DNA from: Nitrospinota bacterium
Lineage (GTDB): Bacteria > Nitrospinota_A > UBA7883
NCBI GenBank assembly: GCA_029881335.1
Contig: JAOUMU010000022.1
Location: forward strand, 1 to 34,540
Direction of reading: 5' to 3'
DNA length: 34,540 nucleotides
The translations under genes were made by a program, and so were the position numbers. Under the pieces are notes generated by a model, which was not told the DNA's origin, did no database searches, and worked only from the letters and a program-made list of their open reading frames with translations. Shown here piece after piece: positions 25,084-34,540 of the stretch. Every line of letters starts with the position of its first letter. Positions within the stretch are counted from its first letter, which is position 1.

Positions 25084-25935
25084 TTACATAGGCCCGGAAG
25101 TCTCCTCTTCCGGATGTTGTGCCAGGTCCCCATCCCCCCTGCGCCAGGCCAGCAGCCATTCCACTGGGCCGTGGACCATGTATGCCAGCGTCATGGCGAA
25201 AAGCATGTGGTGAGGGAACAGGGCCACAATGAACAAGAAGAGCACCATCCATAAAAACAGATGGAACGGTCTTCTTTTTTTTGTGTCGATATATTTGAAA
25301 TTGCGATATGGGACGTTGCTCACCATCAAAAGCGCCAGCGCGTAAACGGTCACCAACATCAGGATACCAGGCGCCTTTTCCATTTCCAGCGCGCCAATGG
25401 TCAGCAACACCGTGGCGGCCAAAAGCCCCGCCGCCGCAGGGATGGGCATTCCCACGAAGTGGTCCTTTCGCGTGTCGGACTGCTGGATGTTGAATCGCGC
25501 CAGCCGCAGAGCCCCGCACAGGGCGAACAGAAACGCCGCCATCCATCCCAGCCTGCCGTATGGCTGGAGAACCCAGTTGTGCATCAAGATGGCAGGGGCA
25601 AGGCCGAAAGACATCAAGTCCGACAACGAATCAAACTCCACACCGAAGTTAGAGGTGGCGCCCATGGCCCTGGCGATCCTCCCGTCGAGCCCATCGAGGA
25701 TCATGGCCAGTATGATCCCCCACGCCGCCTTGTAGAAGTCGCCGTTGATGGAGGCCACAACGGTGTAGAATCCACAAAAGAAGGCGGCCGAGGTGACCAG
25801 GCTGGGGACTATGAAGACCCCTTTGCGGAACTTGTGCAGTCTGCCGCCAGGCTCCATTTGCTCCTCCGGCGGCATACCGTTGAGGTCCATCTCGCCATCG
25901 GCGCTGTCAGTGTGGTTTTGTTCGTGTCTATCCAT
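25084..25935 (-). CDS. pssA: CDP-diacylglycerol-serine O-phosphatidyltransferase PssA
   Basis: The 283-residue membrane enzyme joins serine to CDP-diacylglycerol, the first step to phosphatidylethanolamine. The CDP-alcohol phosphotransferase motif is complete: D81, D84-G85, A88-R89, G98, D102 and D106. Several hydrophobic helices follow. The N-terminus is extended and acidic (about 30 residues), the C-terminus short and charged. It begins two bases after the psd stop, so the two genes for this pathway are coupled. The next gene is mgtE, 53 bp away. Confidence 0.95.
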   Translation of the reverse strand: MDRHEQNHTDSADGEMDLNGMPPEEQMEPGGRLHKFRKGVFIVPSLVTSAAFFCGFYTVVASINGDFYKAAWGIILAMILDGLDGRIARAMGATSNFGVEFDSLSDLMSFGLAPAILMHNWVLQPYGRLGWMAAFLFALCGALRLARFNIQQSDTRKDHFVGMPIPAAAGLLAATVLLTIGALEMEKAPGILMLVTVYALALLMVSNVPYRNFKYIDTKKRRPFHLFLWMVLFLFIVALFPHHMLFAMTLAYMVHGPVEWLLAWRRGDGDLAQHPEEETSGPM

Positions 25936-25937
25936 CG

Positions 25938-26576
25938 TCAGTCAGCCTTGACCGGTATCCTGGCCATAACGGTGCTCCCCCCGGAAACTTTGTCCCCCAT
26001 TTTGGAAAGCAGCTCTACATTCCGTGGCAGGATCAGGTCCACCCGGGAGCCGAACCTTATGAGCCCGATATGCTCCCCCTTGGCCAGGCTTTGCCCCACA
26101 TTCACCCTGGTGACCACCCTTCTGGCCACCAGCCCGGCGATCTGCTTGACTCCCACCTTGCCGATACTTGTGTCGAAGATCGTCAGGTTGCTCTCGTTAT
26201 CCTCGCTGGCCTTATGGTTCCATGCGGCCAGATAGAGCCCCTTGTTATACTTCTTGTTCGCCACGGTCCCGGCGATGGGAGAGCGCTGCACATGGACATT
26301 GAATATGGACAGGAAAATGGAGACGCACACCGCCCCGTCCGGGAAGTCATCGTTCTGATAAGAGGAGTCTATCCTGATGACCTTGCCATCGGCAGGGGAC
26401 ACGATCAGATCCTCATCCGCCGGGATCACCCGGCTGGGGTCCCGGAAGAAAAAGAGGACGAAAGCCGCCAGCGCCACAAAGGCCCATGCCGGCTTTGCCA
26501 ATCCGAACAGGAAGAGTGCCAGCGCCACCATGGCCAGCGGGATAAAAAATATAAGGCATTCGCGGTCAAACGGCAT
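25938..26576 (-). CDS. psd: Phosphatidylserine decarboxylase (short, PSD-A type)
   Basis: The 212-residue protein converts phosphatidylserine to phosphatidylethanolamine at the inner membrane. Two N-terminal hydrophobic helices (about 8-45) are followed by the decarboxylase fold, with PADGKV (61-66), His95 in NVHVQRSP, and the self-cleavage site RFGSRVD. There Gly176-Ser177 would be cut to leave a pyruvoyl group on the small alpha chain. It is of the short type that lacks the long N-terminus of the E. coli enzyme. It starts four bases after the ilvC stop and ends two bases before pssA. Confidence 0.95.
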   Translation of the reverse strand: MPFDRECLIFFIPLAMVALALFLFGLAKPAWAFVALAAFVLFFFRDPSRVIPADEDLIVSPADGKVIRIDSSYQNDDFPDGAVCVSIFLSIFNVHVQRSPIAGTVANKKYNKGLYLAAWNHKASEDNESNLTIFDTSIGKVGVKQIAGLVARRVVTRVNVGQSLAKGEHIGLIRFGSRVDLILPRNVELLSKMGDKVSGGSTVMARIPVKAD

Positions 26577-26580
26577 GGTC

Positions 26581-27612
<1,032 letters not shown>

Positions 27613-27645
27613 TTATGTGGAACAGGGCCGGATGCGGTATTTGGC

Positions 27646-28134
27646 CTATCCCAGGGTTTTTTTCCCTCGGGACATGGCGATCTTGCCACTGCGGGCGATC
27701 TCGATAATCCCGAGAGGTTTTATCATTTCCACAAAGGCGCTCACTTTCGCTTCGGCGCCAGTGACTTCTATAGTGTAGGTCTTGGCCGAAACGTCCACCA
27801 CCTTGCCTCGAAATATCTCCGTCATCCGGAGTATTTCGGCGCGGTTGCTCGGCTCGGCGTTCACCTTCACCAGGACGATTCCCCGCTCGATAAAATCCTC
27901 CTCGGAGAAGTCTATCACCTTTATGACATCGATCAGCTTATTGAGCTGTTTTATCACCTGTTCGATGATGGCGTCGTCTCCCCTGGTGATGATGGTCATC
28001 CGGGAAGTGGTCAGGTCCAGGGTGGGCGCTACGGATAGCGACTCTATGTTAAATCCCCGGCCAGAGAAAAGCCCGGATATCCGGGCAAGCACGCCGAACT
28101 TGTTCTCCACCAGCACTGAAATGGTGTGTCTCAT
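27646..28134 (-). CDS. ilvH: Acetolactate synthase small (regulatory) subunit IlvH
   Basis: The 162-residue protein has an N-terminal ACT domain (HTISVLVENKFGVLARISGLFSGRGFNI) and a C-terminal domain typical of IlvH/IlvN. It activates the large subunit and makes it sensitive to valine. ATG 28134 is preceded by a GGAG-rich run; a longer upstream reading overlaps ilvB and is rejected. It starts 13 bases after the ilvB stop, as expected for two subunits of one enzyme. Confidence 0.96.
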   Translation of the reverse strand: MRHTISVLVENKFGVLARISGLFSGRGFNIESLSVAPTLDLTTSRMTIITRGDDAIIEQVIKQLNKLIDVIKVIDFSEEDFIERGIVLVKVNAEPSNRAEILRMTEIFRGKVVDVSAKTYTIEVTGAEAKVSAFVEMIKPLGIIEIARSGKIAMSRGKKTLG

Positions 28135-28147
28135 GGCTCTCCCCCCC

Positions 28148-29836
28148 TTAAGCCAGCAGCATTTTGTTGAGCGGCGAACCGGCGGGTACCATGGGGTACA
28201 CGTTTTCCTCCCGATCCACCACAAAGTCGATAATGGTGGGCCTGCGGGCGGCGATCGCCTGCTCCAGGGCCGGGCCCACCTCTTCTGGTTTGGTCGCGCG
28301 AATCCCCAAGGCGCCGTAGGCCTCGGCCAGCTTCACGAAATCCGGCTGGCTCTCCATGCAGGTGTAGGCGTATCTGTTGCCGTGGAAAAGTTGCTGCCAC
28401 TGGCGCACCATCCCCAGGAATCCATTGTTGAGTATAGCCACGATCACCGGCAAACGCTGTTGCACAGCCGTGCCCAATTCCTGGATGTTCATCTGGATGG
28501 AGCCGTCACCGGCGATGTCTATCACCACCTTGTCCGGGAAGGCCGCCTGGGCGCCGATGGCGGCGGGAAAGCCGTAGCCCATAGTGCCCAGCCCGCCACT
28601 GGTCAGAAAAGTGCGCGGTCTTTTCAGGGTCAGATACTGGGCGGCCCACATCTGGTTTTGCCCCACCTCGGTGGTGAATATGGCGTCCCCTCCGGTGACC
28701 CGGTCGATCTCCTCCACCACGAACTGGGGCTTTATCACGTTTGTCTTTTTAACATACTCAAGCTTGTTGGCGTGCTTCCACTCATCTATCTGCTCCAGCC
28801 ACGGCTTATGCTTGGCCTTCCAGTCCACCTTGCTCTCGGCGATCACCGCGTTGAGTTTTTTCATGGCGTCTTTTAAGTCCCCCACCACCGGGATGTGGGT
28901 GGGAACGTTTTTCGATATGGCGGTGGGGTCTACATCCACATGGGCCACCTTGGCGTTGGGAGCGAACTCGTCCAGCTTACCGGTCACCCGGTCGTCGAAT
29001 CTGGCGCCCAGAGCCACGATAAGGTCGGTATGTGTCACGGCCATGTTTGCGCGATATGTGCCATGCATCCCCAGCATTCCCAGGCTCAGATCGTCCAATG
29101 AGGGAAAGCTGCCCAACCCCATTAGGGTCATGGTGACGGGGGCCTGGATGGTGTGCGCCAGTTTTTTCAGTTCGGCGGCGGCGTTTGTCAGGATCATGCC
29201 GCCCCCCACATAAAGCACCGGGCGTTTCGCCTCTTCCAGAGCGGCGGCCAGCTTTTCTATCTGCCGCTTATTGGCCGAAGTGTTGGGGCGATAGCTGCGC
29301 AGTTCCACCGTCTCCGGGTACTCAAATTTTGTCTTGGCCAATAGCACGTCCTTGGGCAGGTCCACCACCACTGGGCCGGGCCTGCCGGTGGTGGCGATAT
29401 AAAACGCCTCCGCTATGGTGGAGGCAAGATCCTTCACGTCCCGCACCAGATAGCTGTGTTTCACGCAGGGGCGTGTGATGCCTATGATGTCCGCCTCCTG
29501 GAAGGCGTCGTTGCCGATCAGGGCCGTGGGCACCTGGCCGGTGAACACAACTATGGGGATGGAGTCCATATACGCGGTGGCGATGCCAGTGACGGTGTTG
29601 GTGGCGCCCGGCCCGGAGGTGACCAGGGCCACACCCGGCTTTCCGCTGGCTCGGGCGAATCCATCGGCCATATGCACGGCGCCCTGCTCGTGGCGCACCA
29701 GGATATGACGCAGCTTGGGTGTCTTGAAAAGCTCGTCGTAAATTGGGAGCACCACCCCTCCGGGGTAACCGAAAATCAGGTCCGCTCCCTGTTTTAGCAG
29801 AGATTTGACAAAAATCTCCGCGCCTGTGTATTCCAT
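28148..29836 (-). CDS. ilvB: Acetolactate synthase large (catalytic) subunit IlvB
   Basis: The 562-residue thiamine-dependent enzyme makes acetolactate and acetohydroxybutyrate for branched-chain amino acids. Visible are the catalytic Glu50 in [17 protein letters not shown] and GPGATN segments in the pyrimidine domain, the middle FAD-binding domain ([12 protein letters not shown]), and the thiamine signature [18 protein letters not shown] through [13 protein letters not shown]. An in-frame TTG at 29902 sits in the probable -35 region; ATG 29836 gives the usual N-terminus (MEYTGAEI) and is chosen, though its ribosome site is weak. The leader would be about 32 bases, too short for a leader-peptide attenuator. 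Confidence 0.96.
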   Translation of the reverse strand: MEYTGAEIFVKSLLKQGADLIFGYPGGVVLPIYDELFKTPKLRHILVRHEQGAVHMADGFARASGKPGVALVTSGPGATNTVTGIATAYMDSIPIVVFTGQVPTALIGNDAFQEADIIGITRPCVKHSYLVRDVKDLASTIAEAFYIATTGRPGPVVVDLPKDVLLAKTKFEYPETVELRSYRPNTSANKRQIEKLAAALEEAKRPVLYVGGGMILTNAAAELKKLAHTIQAPVTMTLMGLGSFPSLDDLSLGMLGMHGTYRANMAVTHTDLIVALGARFDDRVTGKLDEFAPNAKVAHVDVDPTAISKNVPTHIPVVGDLKDAMKKLNAVIAESKVDWKAKHKPWLEQIDEWKHANKLEYVKKTNVIKPQFVVEEIDRVTGGDAIFTTEVGQNQMWAAQYLTLKRPRTFLTSGGLGTMGYGFPAAIGAQAAFPDKVVIDIAGDGSIQMNIQELGTAVQQRLPVIVAILNNGFLGMVRQWQQLFHGNRYAYTCMESQPDFVKLAEAYGALGIRATKPEEVGPALEQAIAARRPTIIDFVVDREENVYPMVPAGSPLNKMLLA

Positions 29837-29874
29837 TTGTCTATAACGCCTATTATTATGGCTAAACGATTGAT

Positions 29875-29902
29875 GATATAGTATGTTCTTAAGCATAGTC
29901 AA
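29875..29902 (-). promoter_or_regulatory. Possible promoter of ilvB operon
   Basis: On the minus strand, TTGACT (29897-29902) and TATATC (29875-29880) are spaced 16 bp apart. Initiation would be near 29868. The -10 is imperfect. The region also serves the divergent dcd gene, for which I see no convincing promoter. Confidence 0.5.
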
Positions 29903-29929
29903 TTATTCATAAGCCGATGGGGGCTTTTA

Positions 29930-31105
29930 ATGGCCGGAAACCAGGAAAACAAGTTGGGCGTCCTCCCCTCGCAGGCGCTGATCAAGCTCATTGAGGGGGG
30001 GGCTATCACGGCTCCGCCCGCGCCGGGGGCGAAGCTTGCCGCACAGGTCCAGCCCGCCTCCGTGGACCTGCGTCTTGGCCCAACGGCCTACCGGCTCCAA
30101 TCCAGCTTCCTCCCCCAGTCAGACACAGTAGTCAATAAAATGAGCGACCTGGTGATGTACGATCTGGGTCTGGAAAAAGGAGCCATCCTGGAGCGGGGCG
30201 CCGTGTATCTTATCCCGCTAATGGAGGAGCTGAGCCTGGGCGCCGCTGTCCGGGGAAAGACTAATCCGAAAAGCTCCACCGGCCGACTGGATGTCTTCAC
30301 CAGGGTGATCACCGACAACTGCTCCAGGTTCGAGGAGATATCGGCGGGATATGTTGGAAAACTGTATCTGGAGGTGGTTCCCCGTTCCTTCACCATAAAA
30401 GTGAAAACGGGACAAAGGCTCAATCAGTTGCGGCTTTTCATCGATGGGACTCCGGAGGAGGAGGGCCACTTTCTGAACAGAAAACCGGGCTTGGCGGAGA
30501 GGGCATTGTTCTCCCTGTACCAGACGGAGGAGCTTTTGTTCGGTCCAGACGGAACCTTCATAACACAGCCTGGCGCCCGTCTGGTGGATGACGGCCTGTT
30601 GATGGGTGTGGATCTGACCTCGGATAACGGCGGGCCCATCGGATACAAGGCAAAGAAAAACAGCCATGTGATCGACCTTGAAAAGGTGGCCCACTATTGC
30701 GCCGATGAATTCTGGGAGCCGATATACCCCCCCCGCAACGGCAGGCTGATCCTGGAACCGGAGGAGTTTTACATATTCGCCTCGAAGGAGAGGATTCGTG
30801 TTCCGATGAGCTGCGCGGCGGAGATGGTGGAATTCGATGCGGGCTCCGGGGAACTGCGCACCCATTACGCCGGGTTTTTCGATCCCGGTTTCGGCTATGG
30901 CAAGCAGGGGGAGGTGAAGGGGACCAAGGCTGTGCTGGAGGTGCGGCCCCACGATGTGCCCTTCATTATCGAGGATGGCCAGATTTTGTTCAAAATGAAA
31001 TATGAAAGAATGAGTCAGAAGCCCTATATTTGGTATGGGGCGGAGATTGGCTCGAACTACCATAACCAAGTGTTGAGATTGGCTAAACAATTCATACATA
31101 TGTAG
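29930..31105 (+). CDS. dcd: dCTP deaminase, long two-domain type
   Basis: The 391-residue protein is about twice the length of the classical dCTP deaminase. The first half has QPASVDLRLG (41-50), RGKTNPKSSTGRLDVFTR and Glu148 in KLYLEVVPRS, the position of the catalytic Glu. The second half repeats the fold: HYAGFFDPGFGYG, KAVLEVRPHDVPFIIEDGQ. It deaminates dCTP to dUTP, which dUTPase (dut in this window) turns into dUMP for thymidylate. The ATG has a weak G-rich ribosome site. It diverges from ilvB and is followed by a long leader before the chemoreceptor. Confidence 0.92.
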   Translation: MAGNQENKLGVLPSQALIKLIEGGAITAPPAPGAKLAAQVQPASVDLRLGPTAYRLQSSFLPQSDTVVNKMSDLVMYDLGLEKGAILERGAVYLIPLMEELSLGAAVRGKTNPKSSTGRLDVFTRVITDNCSRFEEISAGYVGKLYLEVVPRSFTIKVKTGQRLNQLRLFIDGTPEEEGHFLNRKPGLAERALFSLYQTEELLFGPDGTFITQPGARLVDDGLLMGVDLTSDNGGPIGYKAKKNSHVIDLEKVAHYCADEFWEPIYPPRNGRLILEPEEFYIFASKERIRVPMSCAAEMVEFDAGSGELRTHYAGFFDPGFGYGKQGEVKGTKAVLEVRPHDVPFIIEDGQILFKMKYERMSQKPYIWYGAEIGSNYHNQVLRLAKQFIHM

Positions 31106-31414
31106 AACCTTGGAGAATTGTAGCGATTTAGTTAATAATTCATGGTTTATGAAAAACTGTGATAAAATGTCCCATCATGAAAGGTGGAGATATAATTTCG
31201 GTTTCGGCCCAGAGAGAGTGTCTACGTAAGCTGGCTATTCAGCGAAGTACGTTCCTCAATCGGGTGCGTTTTCGCCGGTTGTTTCCTCTCCCCCCCTTAG
31301 GAGAGGACGCCATGTCCTCCGCCCACCGTGGGACTTTAGAATCATCTAACTATAAATTCGCAACTTTTTTTTCGACGCATGGCGACTCCATGACGGCGAG
31401 AGGAGATTAAGATA
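31106..31414 (+). other. 309-base untranslated stretch before the chemoreceptor gene
   Basis: No credible gene is present. Near the left end, TTCATG and TAAAAT (18 bp apart) make a weak candidate promoter. A perfect 7-base stem, CCTCTCC (31285-31291) with GGAGAGG (31300-31306), could form a leader hairpin. An 8-base T run lies at 31365-31372. I do not see a flagellar sigma28 or a sigma54 site, or a riboswitch I can name. A possible 83-codon reading in this stretch has no family support. Confidence 0.5.
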
Positions 31415-34192
31415 ATGAGCACTTGGAGGCTTCAATCCAAACTTCTGGTTTATTTCCTGGGGGTGGGTATCATCCCTTTCGTGTTTATCGGCGTAATGGC
31501 CGAGATAGAGATGAGAAACGCCCTGGAAAGCCAGGCCAATGGCCAGTTGGAGGGTCTGCGGGAGATAAAAAAGCTACAGATCGAAAAGTTCTTCAAGGAG
31601 CGCCGGGGGGATATGGGCGTGATCATGGAGACGGTGGCCACTCTGCGCCATGATGCGATCAGCAAGATGGAAGCCGTGCGCCAGATAAAAGCACACGAAA
31701 TCAAGATGCATTTCGAGAACAAGCTTGCGGAGCTGGAGGACGTGAAGCGGAACCTTAGGTTTACAAGCGGTATCACCGAGATGGAAGATGTCTTCCGTTA
31801 CGGGATTAATAGTCAGCAATATAAAGAAGCTTATAATCGAAGGCTTCCAGGATTCCAGTCCTTCGAGAAAAGCTTCCGCTTCTATGACGTTATTCTGATA
31901 GACAACTCCGGCAACGTGGTCTTTACCGTGGAGAAGGAAGGCGACCTGGGCGAGAACCTGCTCACCGGCAAGCTGAAGGACACCGGGCTGGCCCGGGCCT
32001 TTCGTGAGGGGAGAAACAAGCCGGTTTTCATAGATTACTCATGGTATGACGTTTCCAATGACGCCGCGTGCTTCCTGGCCACTCCTTTATACAATACGGA
32101 CGGGTCAGTGCTGGGCGTGGCCGCTTTCCAGGTATCGCTGGACGAGATCAACACAATCATGACCCAGCGCGACGGCATGGGCAAAACCGGGGAGACATAC
32201 CTGGTGGGATCGGACCTGCTGATGCGCTCCAACTCATACCTGGACCCCACCAACCGCTCCGTTAAAGCCTCCTTCGCAAATCCGGACAAGGGCAAAGTGG
32301 ACACTGAAGCCGTCCGGGAAGCGCTGGCGGGCAAAACCGGCGCCGACGTGATCATCGATTATAACGGCGCCCCGGTGGTTTCCGCCTACGCCCCATTGAA
32401 GATCGGCGATGTGACATGGGCCATATTGGCGGAGATCAACGTGGCGGAAGCGTTCTCCCCCGTGGACCAGAATGGGAACGAGTATTACAAAAAATATGTG
32501 GATTTGTACGGTTACTACGACCTTTTCCTGGTCAATCCGGACGGGTATGTCTTCTACACCGTCACCAAGGAATCGGACCTGAAAACGAATATGGTAGACG
32601 GTAAATACGCCAGCTCCGGCCTGGGCAAGCTTGTCCGTCGGGTGCTGGACACGAAACAGTTCCAGTTCGCCGATTTCGAACCATACGCCCCCAGCGCAGG
32701 GGAGGCCGCCGCATTCATCGCCGAGCCGGTGGTCCACAAAGGCGAAGTGGAGATTATCGTGGCGCTACAGCTTTCCATCGACGCCATCAACGAGGTGATG
32801 ACCGCCAGGGCAGGGATGGGATCCACTGGCGAGACTTACCTGGTTGGCAAAGATAATTTGATGCGGTCCGATTCCTACGAGGACGCGGCCACCCACTCGG
32901 TGAAGGCTTCCTTCGCCAACCAGAGCAGCGGCCGGGTGGAGACAAGGGCCTCCAAGGAGGCTCTCTCCGGCGGCGTCGGCGCTGATGTCATAGTCTCCTA
33001 CAACGGGGACAGCGTCCTGTCGGCCTGGGCTCCCGTGAAAGTGTACGATACCACCTGGGCGATTATGGCGGAGATTGATGAAAATGAGGCTTTCGCCGCC
33101 GTGGCAAAAGTGCAGATGTGGATGTTGATTTTCGGCGTGATAGGTATAGTGTCGATTACCGTGATCGCCATAATTATTGCGCGGTCCATCGCAAACCCGA
33201 TCAACCGCATTATCGGTGAGATGAACGAAGGGGCCAACCAGGTGGCTCAGGCTTCCACCGATATTTCCAACTCCAGCCAGAGCCTGGCCGAGGGCGCCAC
33301 GGAACAAGCGTCCAGCCTGGAGGAGACTTCCGCCGCTCTGGAACAGGTGGCCGCCCAGACCAAACAGAACGCCGACAACGCCAACCAGGCCAACTCCCAG
33401 GCCAGCCAGACCCGCAAGGAGGCGGAAACCGGCACCTCCACCATGAGTGAAATGATCGGATCGATGGATGCGATCAACAAGTCCTCCAAGGAGATAGGCA
33501 AGATCATAAAGGTAATCGAAGAGATAGCCTTCCAGACCAATCTGCTGGCGCTCAACGCCGCCGTGGAGGCGGCCAGGGCCGGCGAGCATGGCAAGGGGTT
33601 CGCCGTGGTGGCGGAGGAAGTGCGAAACCTCGCCCAGCGCTCCGCCGCCGCCGCCAAGGACACCGGCGCCCTGATAGAAGAAGCCGTGCGCCGCGCGTCA
33701 GATGGCAACGATATGGCTCGCAGATCCGGCGAGGTGCTCGAGCAGATAGTCACCGGCGTCAAGAAGATGAGCGACCTGATAGGCGAAATCGCCGAGGCCT
33801 CCAACGAGCAAGCCCAGGGGGTGGACCAGGTGAACTCGGCCATCGCCCAGATGGACAAGGTTACCCAGCAGAACGCCGCCAACGCCGAAGAAGCCGCAGC
33901 GGCCTCCGAAGAGCTGAACGCCCAGGCGGACAAGCTCAACGACATGGTGGTGGATCTGACCAAACTTATCGAGGGCGCATCAGGCCGGGATGTGGAACTG
34001 CGCTCCAGGGCGCATACGGCGCCCAAGATGCTGACTGGCGGGCAAAGAGCGGGCAAGAGGCCCGCGCCTGTAGCCAGAAAAGCGGCGATGCACAAGATGG
34101 CTGGGGCAAAGCAAGCGCCAACGCCACCGCGCAGGATGGATAAAACTCCGGAGGAAACCATCCCGCTGGATGATGATATGGACGGGTTTTAG
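31415..34192 (+). CDS. Methyl-accepting chemotaxis protein with duplicated sensor region
   Basis: The 925-residue chemoreceptor has membrane helices at about 8-30 and 567-589. Between them lies a long periplasmic part: a coiled-coil-like stretch (about 35-110) and two copies of a Cache-like sensor segment (about 156-345 and 367-556) that share many blocks, such as [11 protein letters not shown] and [11 protein letters not shown], and TWAILAEIN and TWAIMAEID. After the second helix comes only a short HAMP-like piece, then the signalling domain with the conserved tip [35 protein letters not shown] (about 703-737). The tail is positively charged and ends in acidic residues, without an obvious CheR-binding pentapeptide. 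The ATG has AGGAG. Ligand unknown. Confidence 0.95.
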   Translation: MSTWRLQSKLLVYFLGVGIIPFVFIGVMAEIEMRNALESQANGQLEGLREIKKLQIEKFFKERRGDMGVIMETVATLRHDAISKMEAVRQIKAHEIKMHFENKLAELEDVKRNLRFTSGITEMEDVFRYGINSQQYKEAYNRRLPGFQSFEKSFRFYDVILIDNSGNVVFTVEKEGDLGENLLTGKLKDTGLARAFREGRNKPVFIDYSWYDVSNDAACFLATPLYNTDGSVLGVAAFQVSLDEINTIMTQRDGMGKTGETYLVGSDLLMRSNSYLDPTNRSVKASFANPDKGKVDTEAVREALAGKTGADVIIDYNGAPVVSAYAPLKIGDVTWAILAEINVAEAFSPVDQNGNEYYKKYVDLYGYYDLFLVNPDGYVFYTVTKESDLKTNMVDGKYASSGLGKLVRRVLDTKQFQFADFEPYAPSAGEAAAFIAEPVVHKGEVEIIVALQLSIDAINEVMTARAGMGSTGETYLVGKDNLMRSDSYEDAATHSVKASFANQSSGRVETRASKEALSGGVGADVIVSYNGDSVLSAWAPVKVYDTTWAIMAEIDENEAFAAVAKVQMWMLIFGVIGIVSITVIAIIIARSIANPINRIIGEMNEGANQVAQASTDISNSSQSLAEGATEQASSLEETSAALEQVAAQTKQNADNANQANSQASQTRKEAETGTSTMSEMIGSMDAINKSSKEIGKIIKVIEEIAFQTNLLALNAAVEAARAGEHGKGFAVVAEEVRNLAQRSAAAAKDTGALIEEAVRRASDGNDMARRSGEVLEQIVTGVKKMSDLIGEIAEASNEQAQGVDQVNSAIAQMDKVTQQNAANAEEAAAASEELNAQADKLNDMVVDLTKLIEGASGRDVELRSRAHTAPKMLTGGQRAGKRPAPVARKAAMHKMAGAKQAPTPPRRMDKTPEETIPLDDDMDGF

Positions 34193-34215
34193 GCCCTTAC
34201 ATATTTTACATATAT

Positions 34216-34252
34216 CGCTTTTACCGGAGACCCAGGCTTTCCGGTAAAGGCG
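34216..34252 (+). terminator. Hairpin after the chemoreceptor gene
   Basis: CGCTTTTACCGGA (34216-34228) pairs with TCCGGTAAAGGCG (34240-34252): 13 pairs, one of them G-U, around an 11-base loop, starting 24 bases after the stop. There is no T run after it, so it may be an mRNA-stabilising or Rho-assisted hairpin rather than a classic terminator. Confidence 0.6.
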
Positions 34253-34332
34253 GTAGCCATGCGTGGAGTTGTACTTGACAGCGTGGGCCGCGCACTGGGG
34301 ACCGCTGGTTCGATTCCGAGGGATTTTGCAGT

Positions 34333-34365
34333 GGCGCTTCCCCTCCAGAAGGTTCGGGAAGCGCC
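34333..34365. repeat. Perfect 10-bp stem-loop
   Basis: GGCGCTTCCC (34333-34342) and GGGAAGCGCC (34356-34365) form a perfect 10-base-pair stem with a 13-base loop, between the chemoreceptor and uvrB. No T run follows on either strand. It may be a transcription end or a nucleoid or repeat element; copies elsewhere in the genome are not visible here. Confidence 0.6.
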
Positions 34366-34469
34366 CAATATCAGATCATTCTCCCCCTGCCCCCCGTCAT
34401 TGGAAGGGGATTATAGGGGATTATATTTGACATAACCAACGCGCATGGCCCACGTATGGACGCCTGCGC

Positions 34470-34475
34470 TATACT
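34470..34475 (+). promoter_or_regulatory. Possible -10 element of uvrB
   Basis: TATACT lies seven bases before the predicted uvrB ATG at 34482, so transcription would start at or very near the ATG. No matching -35 is seen at 17 bp; the TTGACA at 34427-34432 is too far away. Confidence is therefore low. Confidence 0.35.
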
Positions 34476-34481
34476 GATCCC

Positions 34482-34540
34482 ATGGAAAACAAATTCATAC
34501 TAGTCTCCCCCTTCTCGCCAAGGGGGGATCAGCCGGAGGC
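34482..34540 (+). CDS. uvrB: UvrB excinuclease subunit, N-terminal fragment cut by window end
   Basis: The first 19 full codons read MENKFILVSPFSPRGDQPE and then run off the window. This fits the start of UvrB, whose N-terminus has a hydrophobic LVS followed by F-x-P-x-GDQP. UvrB is the damage-verifying helicase of nucleotide excision repair and pairs with UvrA and UvrC. The start has no Shine-Dalgarno and lies seven bases after a TATACT, so the mRNA may be leaderless. Only the N-terminus is available; the call rests on the GDQP motif and its spacing. Confidence 0.8.
   Translation, partial: MENKFILVSPFSPRGDQPE

Noticed and set aside
23672-25546. Longer mgtE reading with a 172-residue N-terminal extension
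   Set aside because: The extension lies in another frame over pssA and lacks any MgtE features.
31159-31410. 83-codon open frame in the leader of the chemoreceptor gene
   Set aside because: No Shine-Dalgarno, no recognisable family, low-complexity hydrophilic content, and a hairpin runs through it.
31106-31414. Riboswitch (for example a cyclic-di-GMP type) in the chemoreceptor leader
   Set aside because: I could not find the conserved core of a known class; only one simple 7-base-pair hairpin is clear.
34426-34460. TTGACA at 34427-34432 paired with a -10 for uvrB
   Set aside because: The nearest -10-like sequences are 22 and 37 bp away, outside the usual 16-18 bp spacing.

Overview
The window looks like a chromosomal segment of a motile, Gram-negative, moderately GC-rich bacterium. 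Evidence for this is a TonB-dependent outer-membrane receptor, two outer-membrane-type small proteins, CheV and methyl-accepting chemotaxis proteins, and phosphatidylserine/phosphatidylethanolamine synthesis. A ferredoxin-dependent 2-oxoacid oxidoreductase and a hydrogenase-maturation gene set point to anaerobic, microaerobic or chemolithotrophic metabolism. I cannot fix the phylum from the sequence alone; the mix fits deltaproteobacteria-like or Nitrospinota-like lineages. There is no sign of a prophage, insertion sequence, CRISPR array or integron.

Layout. 1-5.4 kb is envelope and signalling: a YfiR-family periplasmic protein diverging from a TonB-dependent receptor, then CheV and two tandem paralogous outer-membrane-type proteins. 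5.4-8.75 kb encodes a two-polypeptide pyruvate-type ferredoxin oxidoreductase (gamma-delta fusion followed by alpha-beta fusion), whose last gene almost touches the outer-membrane pair. 9-10.2 kb holds a small DUF1232 membrane protein and a degenerate kinase-ATPase/receiver protein. 10.2-14.4 kb is the macromolecular-synthesis cluster yqeY-dnaG-rpoD followed by a CAU tRNA that is most likely tRNA-Ile2. dut diverges from it through a back-to-back promoter pair.

14.9-21.6 kb (minus strand) is pepA-osmC-hypA-hypB-hypF-hypC-hypD, tightly packed, mostly with overlapping or nearly touching ends; hypE and hydrogenase structural genes are not present. 21.7-29.8 kb (minus strand) is ilvB-ilvH-ilvC-psd-pssA-mgtE, ending in a gene that fuses a Clp1/Grc3-like polynucleotide 5'-kinase to an RNase Z-type metallo-beta-lactamase nuclease. 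On the plus strand, 29.9-34.5 kb carries a two-domain dCTP deaminase, a chemoreceptor with duplicated sensor domains and the first 59 bases of uvrB.

The most unusual object is the kinase-RNase Z fusion at 21700-23670: both halves keep all their recognisable active-site residues. Other points of note are the symmetric divergent dut/yqeY promoter with an apparently leaderless dut, the kinase-dead-looking ATPase/receiver protein, the POR/outer-membrane gene linkage, and a 9-base poly-C tract between yfiR and the TonB receptor. Three nucleotide-hygiene and repair genes (dut, dcd, uvrB) are scattered on the plus strand against a mostly minus-strand background.
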